A stretch of DNA of 64,000 bases from Vicinamibacterales bacterium. Lineage in GTDB: Bacteria; Acidobacteriota; Vicinamibacteria; Vicinamibacterales; 2-12-FULL-66-21. Of the stretch, positions 29,864-39,001 are shown one piece after another; positions within the stretch are counted from its first letter, which is position 1; the number at the start of each line of letters is the position of its first letter. A program made the translations under genes and the position numbers. A model generated the notes under the pieces. The model searched no databases, was not told the DNA's origin, and was given only the letters and a program-made list of their open reading frames with translations. Where the stretch lies: the NCBI GenBank assembly GCA_036496585.1, contig DASXLB010000066.1, positions 122,724-186,723 of the forward strand. The letters are read 5' to 3'.

Positions 29864-30406
29864 TCAGCGCAGGGGCAGGCCTGCCGGGCGCACACGGCCT
29901 GTCTCCGTCTCGTGCAGCACCTGCACCCCGGCCGCGAAAGCCCGGCGCGTCTCGAACGCGCCGGACGGCAGCAGCCACGCGCGCCCGTCGGTCGCCTCGG
30001 CACGCAGGTTGACTCCGTCCATCTGTTCGATGACGTGTTCGAACTCGTGCGCCAGCAGCTCCTGGTAGTTCCCGCCGAAGAGCACCAGCACGCGGGCGCG
30101 AATCGCGCCGGTGCGAGCTCGGCGGATCACCGTCTCGGCACGGCCGGCGTCGAGCATGTTGACGACGAAGATCGTCACCCGGACGCGGGCATCGGCGCCG
30201 ATGCGGGAGCACTGACCGCGAAACGTCTCCGAGGTGTGGAGCAGTGCGAGCAGTTCGGACGCGAGCACGCCTGGCTCGACGTTCCCGGGGATGGTGGTCG
30301 CGCACGGCTGCGGCGCCTCGGGCGCCACGCGCTGCTGCGCGCCGACGGTGCAGGACAGCGAGGCCCCCAGCACGAGCAGAACGGAACAGACGCGACGCGC
30401 GACCAT
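29864..30406 (-). CDS. small secreted protein with an HExxH motif
   Basis: 180 residues. A signal peptide (about 1-23, ending VGAQQ) is followed by a domain with LLAHEFEHVIEQMDG, where H120-E-F-E-H124 matches the zincin HExxH motif. A third zinc ligand is not obvious. Other features are two Cys after the signal and an R/A-rich core. It may be a small secreted metallopeptidase; I do not recognise the exact family. ATG at 30406 with GGAGG nine bases upstream is preferred over the TTG at 30412. Confidence 0.65.
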   Translation of the reverse strand: MVARRVCSVLLVLGASLSCTVGAQQRVAPEAPQPCATTIPGNVEPGVLASELLALLHTSETFRGQCSRIGADARVRVTIFVVNMLDAGRAETVIRRARTGAIRARVLVLFGGNYQELLAHEFEHVIEQMDGVNLRAEATDGRAWLLPSGAFETRRAFAAGVQVLHETETGRVRPAGLPLR

Positions 30407-30618
30407 GGGCAAGCACCTCCGTCGTCGACGGTAGCGCGCCGATGTGACGCCAGTGCATAGAAGCGCGGCATCCCGCGAATCTCACCTGCGCATTTTCGCG
30501 GCGTTGCCGCTCCAAACCGCGCGATATGCCGCCGATCGATGCGCGCCATCGCGACCTTCTATTCCACTTCGTAGATGGCATGCATGCGCCGCCGCGAGCC
30601 GTGCCACGATCGCGGAGA

Positions 30619-30624
30619 TATACT
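30619..30624 (+). promoter_or_regulatory. -10 box TATACT for the MFS gene
   Basis: TATACT predicts a start near 30631, about 11 nt before the GTG at 30642. The rest of the 235-bp gap 30407-30641 shows no other signal that I can support. Confidence 0.45.
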
Positions 30625-30641
30625 GAGAGGTCTCCGCCAAC

Positions 30642-31826
30642 GTGTCGACAGCGCCCAAACCCACGACATCGTTCACCGTGCTCGTCGCGGTCAGCGTCGG
30701 CCATCTGCTCAACGATCTGATCCAGTCGTTGCTGCCGGCCGTCTACCCGCTGCTCAAGATCGAGTTCGGCCTCGACTTCATGCACATCGGGCTGATCACC
30801 CTGACCAACCAGATGACCGCGTCGCTGCTGCAGCCGGCGGTCGGGCACTTCACGGACCGCAACCCGAAGCCGTACTCGCTGGCGCTCGGCATGATGTCGA
30901 CGCTGCTCGGGCTCCTGCTGCTGTCGTGGGCGCCCAGTTACCTGTTGCTGGTGCCCGCGGCGGCGCTGATCGGGATCGGATCGGCGGTGTTCCACCCGGA
31001 GTCGTCGCGCATCGCGCGCGCCGCGTCCGGCGGGCGGCACGGCCTGGCGCAGTCGCTCTTTCAGACGGGCGGCAACGCCGGATCGTCGCTCGGCCCGCTG
31101 CTCGCGGCGTTCATCGTCGCGCCGCGCGGCCGGCACAGCATCGCGTGGTTCGCGCTCATCGCCCTGACGGCGATCGCCCTGCTCTGGCGCGTCGGCCGCT
31201 GGTACGCCCACGCCGGCCTCAAGCGCGCAGCCGTCGCCTCCCGTCAGGCCGATCACGGCCTCACCCCCGGCGAAGTGCGCCGCGGCGTGGCCATCCTGCT
31301 CGTGCTCGTGTTCTCGAAGTACGTCTATCTCGCGAGTCTGACCAGCTACTTCACCTTCTTCCTGATGCACAAGTTCGGCCTCTCGGTGCAGTCGGCGCAG
31401 CTGCACCTCTTCGGCTTCCTGGCTGGCGTCGCGGCCGGCACGTTCGCCGGCGGCCCGGTCGGCGATCGCGTCGGACGCAAGCTCGTCATCTGGGTGTCGA
31501 TTCTCGGTGTCCTGCCGTTCACGCTCGTGCTCCCCTACGCCAGCTTGCAGTGGACGAGCGTGCTCAGCGTGATCATCGGCCTGGTGCTGGCCTCGGCGTT
31601 CTCGGCCATCCTCGTCTATGGGCAAGAGCTGCTGCCGGGGCGCGTCGGCCTCGTCTCGGGGTTGTTCTTCGGCTTCGCGTTCGGCATCGCCGGGGTGGCG
31701 GCCGCTGCGCTCGGCTGGCTGGCCGACGCGACGAGCATCGAGACGGTCTATCGCCTCTGCGCGTTTCTGCCAGCCCTCGGCATCCTCACCGCCTGGCTGC
31801 CGGAGGCGAGACCGCACAGGAATTGA
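30642..31826 (+). CDS. MFS efflux transporter, fosmidomycin-resistance (Fsr) type
   Basis: 394 residues, 12 predicted transmembrane helices. The N-terminal HLLNDLIQSLLPAVYPLLK and the later GSAVFHPESSRIARAASGG are typical of the Fsr branch of the major facilitator family. The conserved GGPVGDRVGRK loop lies between helices 8 and 9 (about residue 266). It is an inner-membrane proton-driven exporter, and the drug or metabolite is unknown. The start is GTG at 30642. Confidence 0.85.
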   Translation: MSTAPKPTTSFTVLVAVSVGHLLNDLIQSLLPAVYPLLKIEFGLDFMHIGLITLTNQMTASLLQPAVGHFTDRNPKPYSLALGMMSTLLGLLLLSWAPSYLLLVPAAALIGIGSAVFHPESSRIARAASGGRHGLAQSLFQTGGNAGSSLGPLLAAFIVAPRGRHSIAWFALIALTAIALLWRVGRWYAHAGLKRAAVASRQADHGLTPGEVRRGVAILLVLVFSKYVYLASLTSYFTFFLMHKFGLSVQSAQLHLFGFLAGVAAGTFAGGPVGDRVGRKLVIWVSILGVLPFTLVLPYASLQWTSVLSVIIGLVLASAFSAILVYGQELLPGRVGLVSGLFFGFAFGIAGVAAAALGWLADATSIETVYRLCAFLPALGILTAWLPEARPHRN

Positions 31827-31843
31827 AGTAACATGGCGCCCCG

Positions 31844-32395
31844 TTGGATCAGTCCCGCCGCTCTTTTCTGGCGCTGACCGGATCGACCGCGGCGGCCATC
31901 TGGCTGGCCGATGTCGACGCGCTCCTGGCAGCGGGCCGGCACGCAGCCACCGCCGACGCATTCATCGTCTTCTCGGCGGCCGACGCGGCGGACATCGAGG
32001 CGGCCTGCGCGCAGATCGTGCCGACCGACGAGACGCCCGGTGCGCGCGAAGCCAGAGTGATCTACTTCATCGACAAGGCGCTCGACACGTTCGCCCGAGG
32101 CCAGCGGAACGAGTGGGTCAAGGGAGCCCGCCTGCTGCGCTCCAAGGCCGCCCGCGTCGATCGCGCCGCTCGCACGTTCGCGGATCTCCGGCCCGAGCTT
32201 CAGATCGCGGTGCTCGCATCCCTCGAAAAGGACAAGGTCCCGTTCTTCCAGGAACTGCGCAATGCCGCGATCGCCGGCATGCTCGCCAGCCCCGAGCACG
32301 GCGGCAACTTCGAGAAGACCGGCTGGAAGATGATCGGCTTCGACGATCGGTTCGTATGGACCGCCCCCTTCGGCTGGTACGATCGCGATGCCTGA
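31844..32395 (+). CDS. gluconate 2-dehydrogenase subunit 3-like protein with Tat signal
   Basis: 183 residues. The N-terminus QSRRSFLALTGSTAAA is a twin-arginine signal. The rest matches the small (gamma) subunit of FAD-dependent sugar dehydrogenases (ADIEAACAQIVPTDETPGARE; FFQELRNAAIAGML; GWKMIGFDD). In studied systems this subunit escorts the folded flavoprotein through the Tat pore. The start is TTG at 31844, since no ATG is in frame, with a possible TAACAT -10 box giving a three-base leader. It overlaps the next gene by eight bases. Confidence 0.87.
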   Translation: MDQSRRSFLALTGSTAAAIWLADVDALLAAGRHAATADAFIVFSAADAADIEAACAQIVPTDETPGAREARVIYFIDKALDTFARGQRNEWVKGARLLRSKAARVDRAARTFADLRPELQIAVLASLEKDKVPFFQELRNAAIAGMLASPEHGGNFEKTGWKMIGFDDRFVWTAPFGWYDRDA

Positions 32396-34073
32396 TCACG
32401 TCCACCTGTCGCTGCCGCCGCTCGACCAGTCCACGGTGCAATATGCGCCCGATGACGCCGTCGACTTCGTCATCGTCGGCTCGGGTGCGGCGGGCGGCGT
32501 CATGGCCAAGGAGCTCTCCACCGCCGGATTCCGCGTGGTCGTGCTCGAACAGGGACCGTGGCGCACCGAAAAGGACTTCGTTCACGACGAGCTGAAGATC
32601 TGGAACGAGGCCTGGCTGACCAACGATTTCCGGGTCTCCCCGAACACGTTCCGGGCGACCGCGCACGACAAGGCGCGCGTGCAGCCGGCGATCCTGTATG
32701 GGCGGGGGGTCGGCGGAACGACCGTGCACTTCTCGGCGAACTACTGGCGCTTCCGAGAGATCGACTTCGTCGAAGCGAGCCGCACCGGCGCCATCGCCGG
32801 AACCGGCTTCGCCGATTGGCCAATCACGTATCAGGAGCTCGAGCCGTACTACACCAAGGTCGATTGGGAGGTCGGTGTAGCGGGCGTTCCCGCTCCGTCC
32901 GATCCGCCGCGGTCGAAGCCATACCCGATGCCTCCGCATCCGCCAAAGTCGACGGGTGTGCTCCTCGAGCAGGGCGCCGCGAAGCTCGGGTGGACCGCCC
33001 ATCCTGCGCCGCTCGCCATCGCCTCGACGCCGCTGCCGGGCCGCGGCGCCTGCATTCAGTGCGGATTGTGTCTGGGATTTGGATGCGAGGTCCGCGCGAA
33101 ATCCAGTTCGCTGGTCTCGGTCATTCCGGTGGCGGTGGCGACCGGCCGCTGCGAAGTCCGGCCGGACTCCTATGTCCGCAAGATCGAAACCGACACCGCC
33201 GGCCGCGTCACCGGCGTGAAGTACTTCGACGCCCGCAAGGCCGAGATCTTCCAGCGCGCCAAAGCGGTGGTGGTCTGCGCCAACGGGGCCGAGACGCCGC
33301 GCCTGCTGCTCAATTCGAAATCGCAGCGGTTTCCCCACGGGCTCGCCAACTCCTCGGGCGTCGTCGGCACCCATCTGATGTTCAACGGCGGCGGCACGAG
33401 CCTCGGCGTGTTCGAGCACGAGGTCAACGGCTTCAAGGGGCTGGTCGCGTCGCGGGTCGTGTGGGATCTGTACGAGCTCGATCCGGCTCTCGGTCTGGTG
33501 GGCGGCGGCGGCTTCGACTATCGGTTCGACTTGACGCCGATTCAATTCGCGACGGGCGACGGGCTGCCGCCGGACTCGCCACGCTGGGGACGCGAATACA
33601 AGCGCCTGCTCGCGCACAACTATACGCGCACGATCGAGTGCTACGGACATACCTCGTCGCTGCCGATGCCGACCAACACGATCACGTTGGATCCGACCGT
33701 AAAGGACGCATGGGGCATTCCGGCCATCCGCATGACCTACCAGGATCATCCGCAGGATCTGCGGCTGTACAAGTACTTCACCGACCGCGCCGAGGATCTC
33801 CTGAAGGCGTCCGGCGCCGTTCGGACGTGGCAGCGGCCGGTGGAGAGTCAGGCGTTCAGTGTCCACCTGCTCGGCACCTGTCGGATGGGGAACGATCCCG
33901 CGACCTCGGTGGTCGACAAGTTCCACCGCGCGCACGACGTTCCGAATCTGTTCATCGTGGACGGTTCGAGCCTGGTCACCTGCGGGCGGGGCCAGCCGAC
34001 GATGACGATTCAGGCGTTGGCGTTTCGCGCCGGCGAGCACGTCGCCGGCTTCGCGGGACGCGGTGAGATCTGA
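32388..34073 (+). CDS. GMC family FAD oxidoreductase (sugar/gluconate dehydrogenase catalytic subunit)
   Basis: 561 residues. The FAD-binding Rossmann motif is FVIVGSGAAGGVMAKEL (GxGxxG at 31-36), then GRGVGGTTVHFSANYWRF. A Cys-rich segment CIQCGLCLGFGCE in the middle is typical of this dehydrogenase type. The C-terminal GMC region has HLLGTCRMG and LFIVDGSSLVTCGRG. It has no signal of its own, so it should be carried out by the Tat-tagged partner encoded just upstream. It would oxidise a sugar or polyol in the periplasm. The cytochrome c subunit often found next to it is not present here. Confidence 0.9.
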   Translation: MPDHVHLSLPPLDQSTVQYAPDDAVDFVIVGSGAAGGVMAKELSTAGFRVVVLEQGPWRTEKDFVHDELKIWNEAWLTNDFRVSPNTFRATAHDKARVQPAILYGRGVGGTTVHFSANYWRFREIDFVEASRTGAIAGTGFADWPITYQELEPYYTKVDWEVGVAGVPAPSDPPRSKPYPMPPHPPKSTGVLLEQGAAKLGWTAHPAPLAIASTPLPGRGACIQCGLCLGFGCEVRAKSSSLVSVIPVAVATGRCEVRPDSYVRKIETDTAGRVTGVKYFDARKAEIFQRAKAVVVCANGAETPRLLLNSKSQRFPHGLANSSGVVGTHLMFNGGGTSLGVFEHEVNGFKGLVASRVVWDLYELDPALGLVGGGGFDYRFDLTPIQFATGDGLPPDSPRWGREYKRLLAHNYTRTIECYGHTSSLPMPTNTITLDPTVKDAWGIPAIRMTYQDHPQDLRLYKYFTDRAEDLLKASGAVRTWQRPVESQAFSVHLLGTCRMGNDPATSVVDKFHRAHDVPNLFIVDGSSLVTCGRGQPTMTIQALAFRAGEHVAGFAGRGEI

Positions 34074-34092
34074 CACAGTCGAGACGTGTTCT

Positions 34093-35094
34093 TTACCGCC
34101 CCGATACGAGGCACGCGCCAGCCAGCGCGACATACTGATCGACGGCGGCCTCGAGCTCGGCGATCGGGACGTGTTCGTCTGGCGTATGTGCGGTCAGGAT
34201 CGAGCCAGGTCCGCACAGCAGCGGTGTGCCCCAGCGATCCAGCAGGGGCACGTCGGTCGTAAATGGGAAGACCGCAGCGGGAAAGCCCGGAACGGTGTGC
34301 ATCCGCACCATCGGGACGCGCAGCACCTCCTCGATCGCGACGCTCGGCTCGAGCGTCCGCACCTCCCGGAGCACCTCGTCCGCCGGGCCGACGAGCCGGA
34401 ACATGACCTCGGCCCAGGCTGACGGCGAGATTACGTTGGGTGCGATGCCCCCTTCGATCAGGCCGATCGTATAGAACGTGTCGCCGAGATCGGCGGCCGG
34501 CCACGACAGCGTGCGCATCCGGATGAGCGCGTCGATCAGCTTGTCGATCGCCGACTCGCCGTGCTCCGGAATCGAGGAGTGCGCGGCGCGGCCGCTCGCC
34601 TCGAGACGCAGCCGCAGCACGCCGCGGGTCGCGATGCCAAGCTGGTTGCCGGTCGGCTCGCCGTTGATGAGATACGTGGTCGGACGCGCCGCCGCGTTGG
34701 CGACCATCGCACCGTCGCTGCCTCGTTCCTCGCCGACAACGAACAACAGGCCGATCCTGCGTTCTCCCTCGGCGCGGAGCCGATCGGCGGCGGCCACTTG
34801 CGCCGCGAGTATCCCCTTGGCGTCGCACGATCCGCGGCCGTAGAGCCGCCCGTCGCGAACGTCGCTCGCCAGGAACGGCGGCACGCAGTCGAAGTGCGTC
34901 GAGAAGACGATCACGGGATCGTCGAGCCACGCGAACACGTTGAACCGCCCGTCGGCGACCATCTGCCGCTCGACCCGGTAGCCCCGCCGCTCGAGCGCGG
35001 CGGCGAGGAACACACCCGCCTGCTGTTCCCGGCCGGTTGTCGAATCGATGTCGATGAGCGGACGCGCGAACTCGAGCAGGTTCAGCGGATCCAT
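34093..35094 (-). CDS. dapE: M20 family peptidase, probably succinyl-diaminopimelate desuccinylase
   Basis: 333 residues. M20 metal ligands are seen in STHFDCVPP (HxD), GRGSCDAKG and VGEERGSDG (Glu-Glu), with a dimerisation domain (GRAAHSSIPEHGESAIDKLI) between. The family also includes acetyl-ornithine and acetyl-lysine deacylases. Its place as last gene of the lysC-dapB-dapA-dapD run points to removal of the succinyl group in the succinylase branch. It is somewhat shorter than enterobacterial DapE. The ATG at 35094 lies inside the dapD end (13-bp overlap). Confidence 0.78.
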   Translation of the reverse strand: MDPLNLLEFARPLIDIDSTTGREQQAGVFLAAALERRGYRVERQMVADGRFNVFAWLDDPVIVFSTHFDCVPPFLASDVRDGRLYGRGSCDAKGILAAQVAAADRLRAEGERRIGLLFVVGEERGSDGAMVANAAARPTTYLINGEPTGNQLGIATRGVLRLRLEASGRAAHSSIPEHGESAIDKLIDALIRMRTLSWPAADLGDTFYTIGLIEGGIAPNVISPSAWAEVMFRLVGPADEVLREVRTLEPSVAIEEVLRVPMVRMHTVPGFPAAVFPFTTDVPLLDRWGTPLLCGPGSILTAHTPDEHVPIAELEAAVDQYVALAGACLVSGR

Positions 35095-35927
35095 GTCTCG
35101 AGCGCGGTCCGGGCCGACGTTTTCTCGTCGCGGTACTTGACGATGATCGGGGTGGCGACCGAGAGTCCCCATTCACGGCCGCGGCCGCTGGTGACCGGGC
35201 GCGTACCCGGCACGACGACCGCCGCCTCGGGGATGACGAGGGGCTCTCCCGGCTGCGGCTCGATCACGCGATCGTTCGGCAGATCGTAGACCGGTGTGGA
35301 TCCCGTGAGGATCGTGCCGGCCGCGAGCACCGCCCGCCGCTTGACGATCGTGCCTTCGTAGACGCCGCAATTGCCACCGACCAGCACGTCGTCTTCGACG
35401 ATCACCGGCAGCGCGCCGACCGGTTCCAACACGCCGCCGATCTGAGCCGCCGCGCTGAGGTGCACGCGGCTGCCGATCTGGGCGCACGAACCGACGAGTG
35501 CGTGCGAGTCGACCAGCGTCTCCTCGCCTATCCACGCGCCGATGTTGATGTACATCGGCGGCATGCAGATGACGCCGCGGCCGAGGAATGCGCCCTCACG
35601 GATCGTCGACCCGCCCGGCACGACCCGCACGCCGCCGCTCAGCTTCTTGAGGGGCAGCGTGTCCTTGTCGAAGAAGGGCCAGCGGCCGTGATCGGCCGAC
35701 ATGTCGATCGTGTCGCCGAAGCGGAAGCCGAGCAGGATGCCTCGCTTGACCCAGGCATTCACCCTCCATCCGCTCGCTGACGCGGCGTCGGGTTCGGCGG
35801 CGCGCGCCCGGCCGTCGGCCAATGCTTCGCGCAAGGCGACGAACGCCTCTCGCGCTTCCGCCTTGGGCGCCCCGGCGCCCGCCGCCGCCAGCCGCTCGAT
35901 GGTGGCGGCGAGCTCTGCCAGGCTCAC
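35082..35927 (-). CDS. dapD: tetrahydrodipicolinate N-succinyltransferase
   Basis: 281 residues, near the usual 274. An N-terminal helical part is followed by GWRVNAWVKRGILLGFR. The left-handed beta-helix hexapeptide repeats run through FLGRGVICMPPMYINIGAWIG, AQIGGVLEPVGALPVIVEDD and GGNCGVYEGTIV (split here). It succinylates tetrahydrodipicolinate in the DAP pathway. The GTG start at 35927 shares GTGA with the dapA stop; the much longer open frame upstream is a shadow of dapA. Confidence 0.93.
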   Translation of the reverse strand: MSLAELAATIERLAAAGAGAPKAEAREAFVALREALADGRARAAEPDAASASGWRVNAWVKRGILLGFRFGDTIDMSADHGRWPFFDKDTLPLKKLSGGVRVVPGGSTIREGAFLGRGVICMPPMYINIGAWIGEETLVDSHALVGSCAQIGSRVHLSAAAQIGGVLEPVGALPVIVEDDVLVGGNCGVYEGTIVKRRAVLAAGTILTGSTPVYDLPNDRVIEPQPGEPLVIPEAAVVVPGTRPVTSGRGREWGLSVATPIIVKYRDEKTSARTALETWIR

Positions 35928-36823
35928 GCGTGCACGCTTCCCCCGATGCCGAGCGTCTGCAGCACCGCCTCGATCCGCTGCTTGGAGGCCGGCCGCGGCG
36001 CCACCATCGGCAACCGGTACACCTCCTCGAGCAGCCCCATGCTGGCCATCGCGCTTTTCACGGGAATCGGATTCGATTCCACGAAATTGATCTGGAGGAG
36101 CGGGAACAGCCGCGTGTGCAGCGCGCGCGCGCCGGCGAAGTCGCCGCGTTCGGCCAGCTCCACCATCCGGCTCATTTCCGCGGGAATTTCGTTGGACGCC
36201 ACCGAGACGAGGCCATGTCCTCCCACCGCCATCAGCGGCAGCGTCAGCGCATCGTCGCCGGAGAGCACGATGAAATCGGCGGGCACCGACGCGCACACCT
36301 CGCACATCTGCGTCACGTTGCCCGACGCCTCCTTCACGGCGACGACCTGCGGGATCGACGCGAGGCGCGCGAGCGTCGCGGGATCGACGTTGAGACCGGT
36401 GCGGCCCGGCACGTTGTAGACGACGATCGGCAGGCCGACGCCGTCGCCAATCGCCTGGTAGTGCTGATAGAGGCCTTCGGGGCTCGGCTTGTTGTAGTAG
36501 GGGGTGACCGAGAGCAGCCCGTCGGCGCCGGCCGCCTTCATCCGCCGGCCGGCCTCGATGACTTCCCGGGTATTGTAGCCGCCGGCGCCGGCAAGCACCG
36601 GCACCTTTCCCTTGGCCTCGGCGACGACGAGCTCGACGACGCGTAGCTGCTCGTGTTCCGTCAAGGTGGGCACTTCACCGGTCGTACCGCACGGCACGAG
36701 GAAGTGAATGCCGGCATCGATCTGACGCCGCGCCAGGCGCGACACGGCCGCTTCGTCGAGCGCGCCGTCGCGCCGGAATGGCGTGACGAGCGCGGTTCCG
36801 CAGCCGGTAAATGGCCGTCTCAT
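35924..36823 (-). CDS. dapA: 4-hydroxy-tetrahydrodipicolinate synthase
   Basis: 299 residues. TIM-barrel class I aldolase motifs are PCGTTGEVPTLTEHE, YYNKPSPEGLYQHY, VVYNVPGRTGLNV (catalytic Tyr) and the Schiff-base Lys in VAVKEASGN, then LSGDDALTLP. It condenses pyruvate with aspartate semialdehyde, the first committed step to lysine and DAP. Start ATG 36823 overlaps the dapB stop (ATGA). Confidence 0.95.
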   Translation of the reverse strand: MRRPFTGCGTALVTPFRRDGALDEAAVSRLARRQIDAGIHFLVPCGTTGEVPTLTEHEQLRVVELVVAEAKGKVPVLAGAGGYNTREVIEAGRRMKAAGADGLLSVTPYYNKPSPEGLYQHYQAIGDGVGLPIVVYNVPGRTGLNVDPATLARLASIPQVVAVKEASGNVTQMCEVCASVPADFIVLSGDDALTLPLMAVGGHGLVSVASNEIPAEMSRMVELAERGDFAGARALHTRLFPLLQINFVESNPIPVKSAMASMGLLEEVYRLPMVAPRPASKQRIEAVLQTLGIGGSVHA

Positions 36824-37503
36824 GGTTCCTCCAGATTCAACACGTCCGACATTGTGTACCAGCCGCGCCTGCCGATCACCCACCGCGCCGCCAGCAGCGA
36901 ACCGCGCGCGAACGCTGCGCGATCGCGCGCCTGGTGGGTAAACGTGATCGTCTCGGATGCCGAGTCGAACCCGAGGGTGTGGGTGCCGGGAATCGAGCCC
37001 GCGCGGGTGGAGGCAATCGGCACCGGAGCGACCAGGCCGCCGTCGCGCAGCGACCGCTCCAGCGCCAGCGCGGTGCCCGACGGCGCATCCTGCTTCGCCG
37101 CGTGATGCAGTTCGTGAATCCAGCCGCCGAACGACGGCTGCGCCGCCATGAGACGGGCCAGCCGCGCCGACACCGCGAGGAACAGGTTGACGCCGATGGC
37201 GAAGTTCGGCGCCGCCACGACGCCGATCCCGGCGGCGCGCTCGCGCACCTGTGACTCCCGCGCCTGCCACCCGGTCGTCCCGATGACCACCGGAGTGCCG
37301 CGGCGCGCCAGACGCTCGACGGTGCCCGGCACCGCGTCGGCGATCGAAAAATCGATCGCGACCTCGGCCGCCGGCCACTCGGCACCGGCGTCGGAATGCT
37401 CGTCGATGACGCCGGCCACCGCAAAGCCGAATTCCGGCGCGAGCGAGGCGACCAGACGCCCCATGCGCCCGTGTCCGACCAGCAGCAGCGGGGTCCCGCT
37501 CAT
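36820..37503 (-). CDS. dapB: 4-hydroxy-tetrahydrodipicolinate reductase
   Basis: 227 residues, shorter than the about 270 of enterobacterial DapB but complete. The nucleotide-binding start is LLLVGHGRMGRLVAS, then VVIGTTGW, APNFAIGVNLF, the active-site HHAAKQDAPSGTAL (His/Lys) and GTHTLGFDS. It reduces the DapA product with NAD(P)H. It overlaps lysC upstream and dapA downstream by four bases each. Confidence 0.94.
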   Translation of the reverse strand: MSGTPLLLVGHGRMGRLVASLAPEFGFAVAGVIDEHSDAGAEWPAAEVAIDFSIADAVPGTVERLARRGTPVVIGTTGWQARESQVRERAAGIGVVAAPNFAIGVNLFLAVSARLARLMAAQPSFGGWIHELHHAAKQDAPSGTALALERSLRDGGLVAPVPIASTRAGSIPGTHTLGFDSASETITFTHQARDRAAFARGSLLAARWVIGRRGWYTMSDVLNLEEP

Positions 37504-38897
37504 CGGCCGGCCCGCCTCCCCATCGCCGGTTCCGCGGCGGGGAACAGTTCGCGGTGCAGATGCGTCATCGCGGCGGCGAGTGAGGCCTCGGGCAGCACGA
37601 TCGTCACGTTGCGGCGCGACGCCGCCTGCGAGATCATCCGCAGCGGGAACGCGGTCAACGCACCAATGACCCGCGCGGCGAGCGCTGAGTGCATGGTCAG
37701 GCGGTCGCCGACGACCGCCAGAAGCGCCATCTGCTCTTCGACCGTGACGTCGGCGAACTCGAGCAGCGCCGCCACGATGTCCGGCCCGCGCCGGTTGTCG
37801 TCGATCGTCACCGAGACACTGACCTCCGACGTGGTGACGACGTCGACGGCGGTGGCAAACCGGTCGAAGACTTCGAAGACTTGCCGCAGGAATCCATGCG
37901 CCATCAGCATCCGCGTCGACGTGATGTCGAGGATGGTGATCCCGCGTTTGCAGGCGAGCGCGGCAAACGGGCGATCGATCGACGGCGCGTCGGCGGTAAT
38001 CAGCGTCCCCTTCGCTTCCGGCCGGTGGCTGTTGAGGATGCGCACCGGAATGTTGCGCGCGACCGCCGGGAAAATCGTGCTGGGGTGCAGCACTTTGGCG
38101 CCGAAATAGGCCAGCTCGGCCGCTTCCGCGAACGACAAGCGCGGCACGACCTCGGCGTCGTTCACCACGCGCGGGTCGGCGGTCAGCATGCCGTCGACGT
38201 CGGTCCAGATCTGGATTTCGGCGGCGTCGATAGCGGCGCCGATGAGCGCCGCCGAGTAGTCCGATCCGCCGCGCCCGAGCGTGGTCGTCGAGCCGTCAGG
38301 CGCGCGGCCGACAAAGCCGGCCAGCACCGCCACGCCGCCGGCCTCGATCAACGGCGACAGCGCGGTCTCTGCAGCAGCCCGGATCTCGTCATTCCGCGGC
38401 GCCGCCGACGTATGCCGGTCGTCGGTCAGCACGACGTCCCGGGCGTCGATCCATCTGGCCGGGAGGCCAGCCGCCGCCATCCCTGCCGCGACGATACGGC
38501 TGCTGAGCAGTTCACCCGACGCGGCAATCGCGTCGAGCGTCCTGGGCTCGACCGCCGGGGTGCCGTCGATCGCCTGCAGAAGCGAACGCAGGTGCGCAAA
38601 TTCCCCGTCCAGGGCCGGCGCGAGTCCCGGATCGTGGGCGCTGGCGCCCAGGCTCGACGCCTCGGCCAGATGGCGCTGCAGGAGGTCGGTGAGGCCGGCC
38701 TGGACCTCCGCGGTCTGTCCCTTGCGCGCCAGTTCGGCGAGGCCGAGCAGCCGATCGGTGACTCCGCCGAGCGCCGACACGACCACCACGGGGACCGAGC
38801 CGCGATCCCGTTCAGCCGCGACGAGATGAATCACTCGACGCATCGCCATGGCATCCGCCACGGACGAGCCGCCAAACTTCATGACTACCGTGCGCAT
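37500..38897 (-). CDS. lysC: aspartate kinase
   Basis: 465 residues. The kinase domain has VVMKFGGSSVADA at the start, then VVVVSALGGVTDRLL and TLGRGGSDYSAALIGA. Two C-terminal ACT domains follow (ITILDITSTRMLMAHGFL; EEQMALLAVVGDRL), so feedback inhibition by lysine and/or threonine is expected. It is a monofunctional, long-form enzyme (not fused to homoserine dehydrogenase). It is first gene of lysC-dapBAD-dapE. The leader contains a strong terminator hairpin 40 bp upstream. Confidence 0.94.
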   Translation of the reverse strand: MRTVVMKFGGSSVADAMAMRRVIHLVAAERDRGSVPVVVVSALGGVTDRLLGLAELARKGQTAEVQAGLTDLLQRHLAEASSLGASAHDPGLAPALDGEFAHLRSLLQAIDGTPAVEPRTLDAIAASGELLSSRIVAAGMAAAGLPARWIDARDVVLTDDRHTSAAPRNDEIRAAAETALSPLIEAGGVAVLAGFVGRAPDGSTTTLGRGGSDYSAALIGAAIDAAEIQIWTDVDGMLTADPRVVNDAEVVPRLSFAEAAELAYFGAKVLHPSTIFPAVARNIPVRILNSHRPEAKGTLITADAPSIDRPFAALACKRGITILDITSTRMLMAHGFLRQVFEVFDRFATAVDVVTTSEVSVSVTIDDNRRGPDIVAALLEFADVTVEEQMALLAVVGDRLTMHSALAARVIGALTAFPLRMISQAASRRNVTIVLPEASLAAAMTHLHRELFPAAEPAMGRRAGR

Positions 38898-38936
38898 AGG
38901 ATCTCCAGCACTCTACTTCTCCGCCGCGGGACGGGC

Positions 38937-38970
38937 AAAAAAAAAGACCGCCGGTCGGTAACCGGCGGTC
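38937..38970 (-). terminator. intrinsic terminator/attenuator in the lysC leader
   Basis: On the minus strand a 10-bp stem (GACCGCCGGT with ACCGGCGGTC, five-base loop) is followed by nine T. It ends about 40 nt before the lysC ATG. That leaves little room for a promoter downstream of it, so it is best read as an attenuator controlling the lysine operon. Confidence 0.75.
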
Positions 38971-39001
38971 CGGAGCAGGATCGGGACTGGCGCGTCTCAG
39001 A

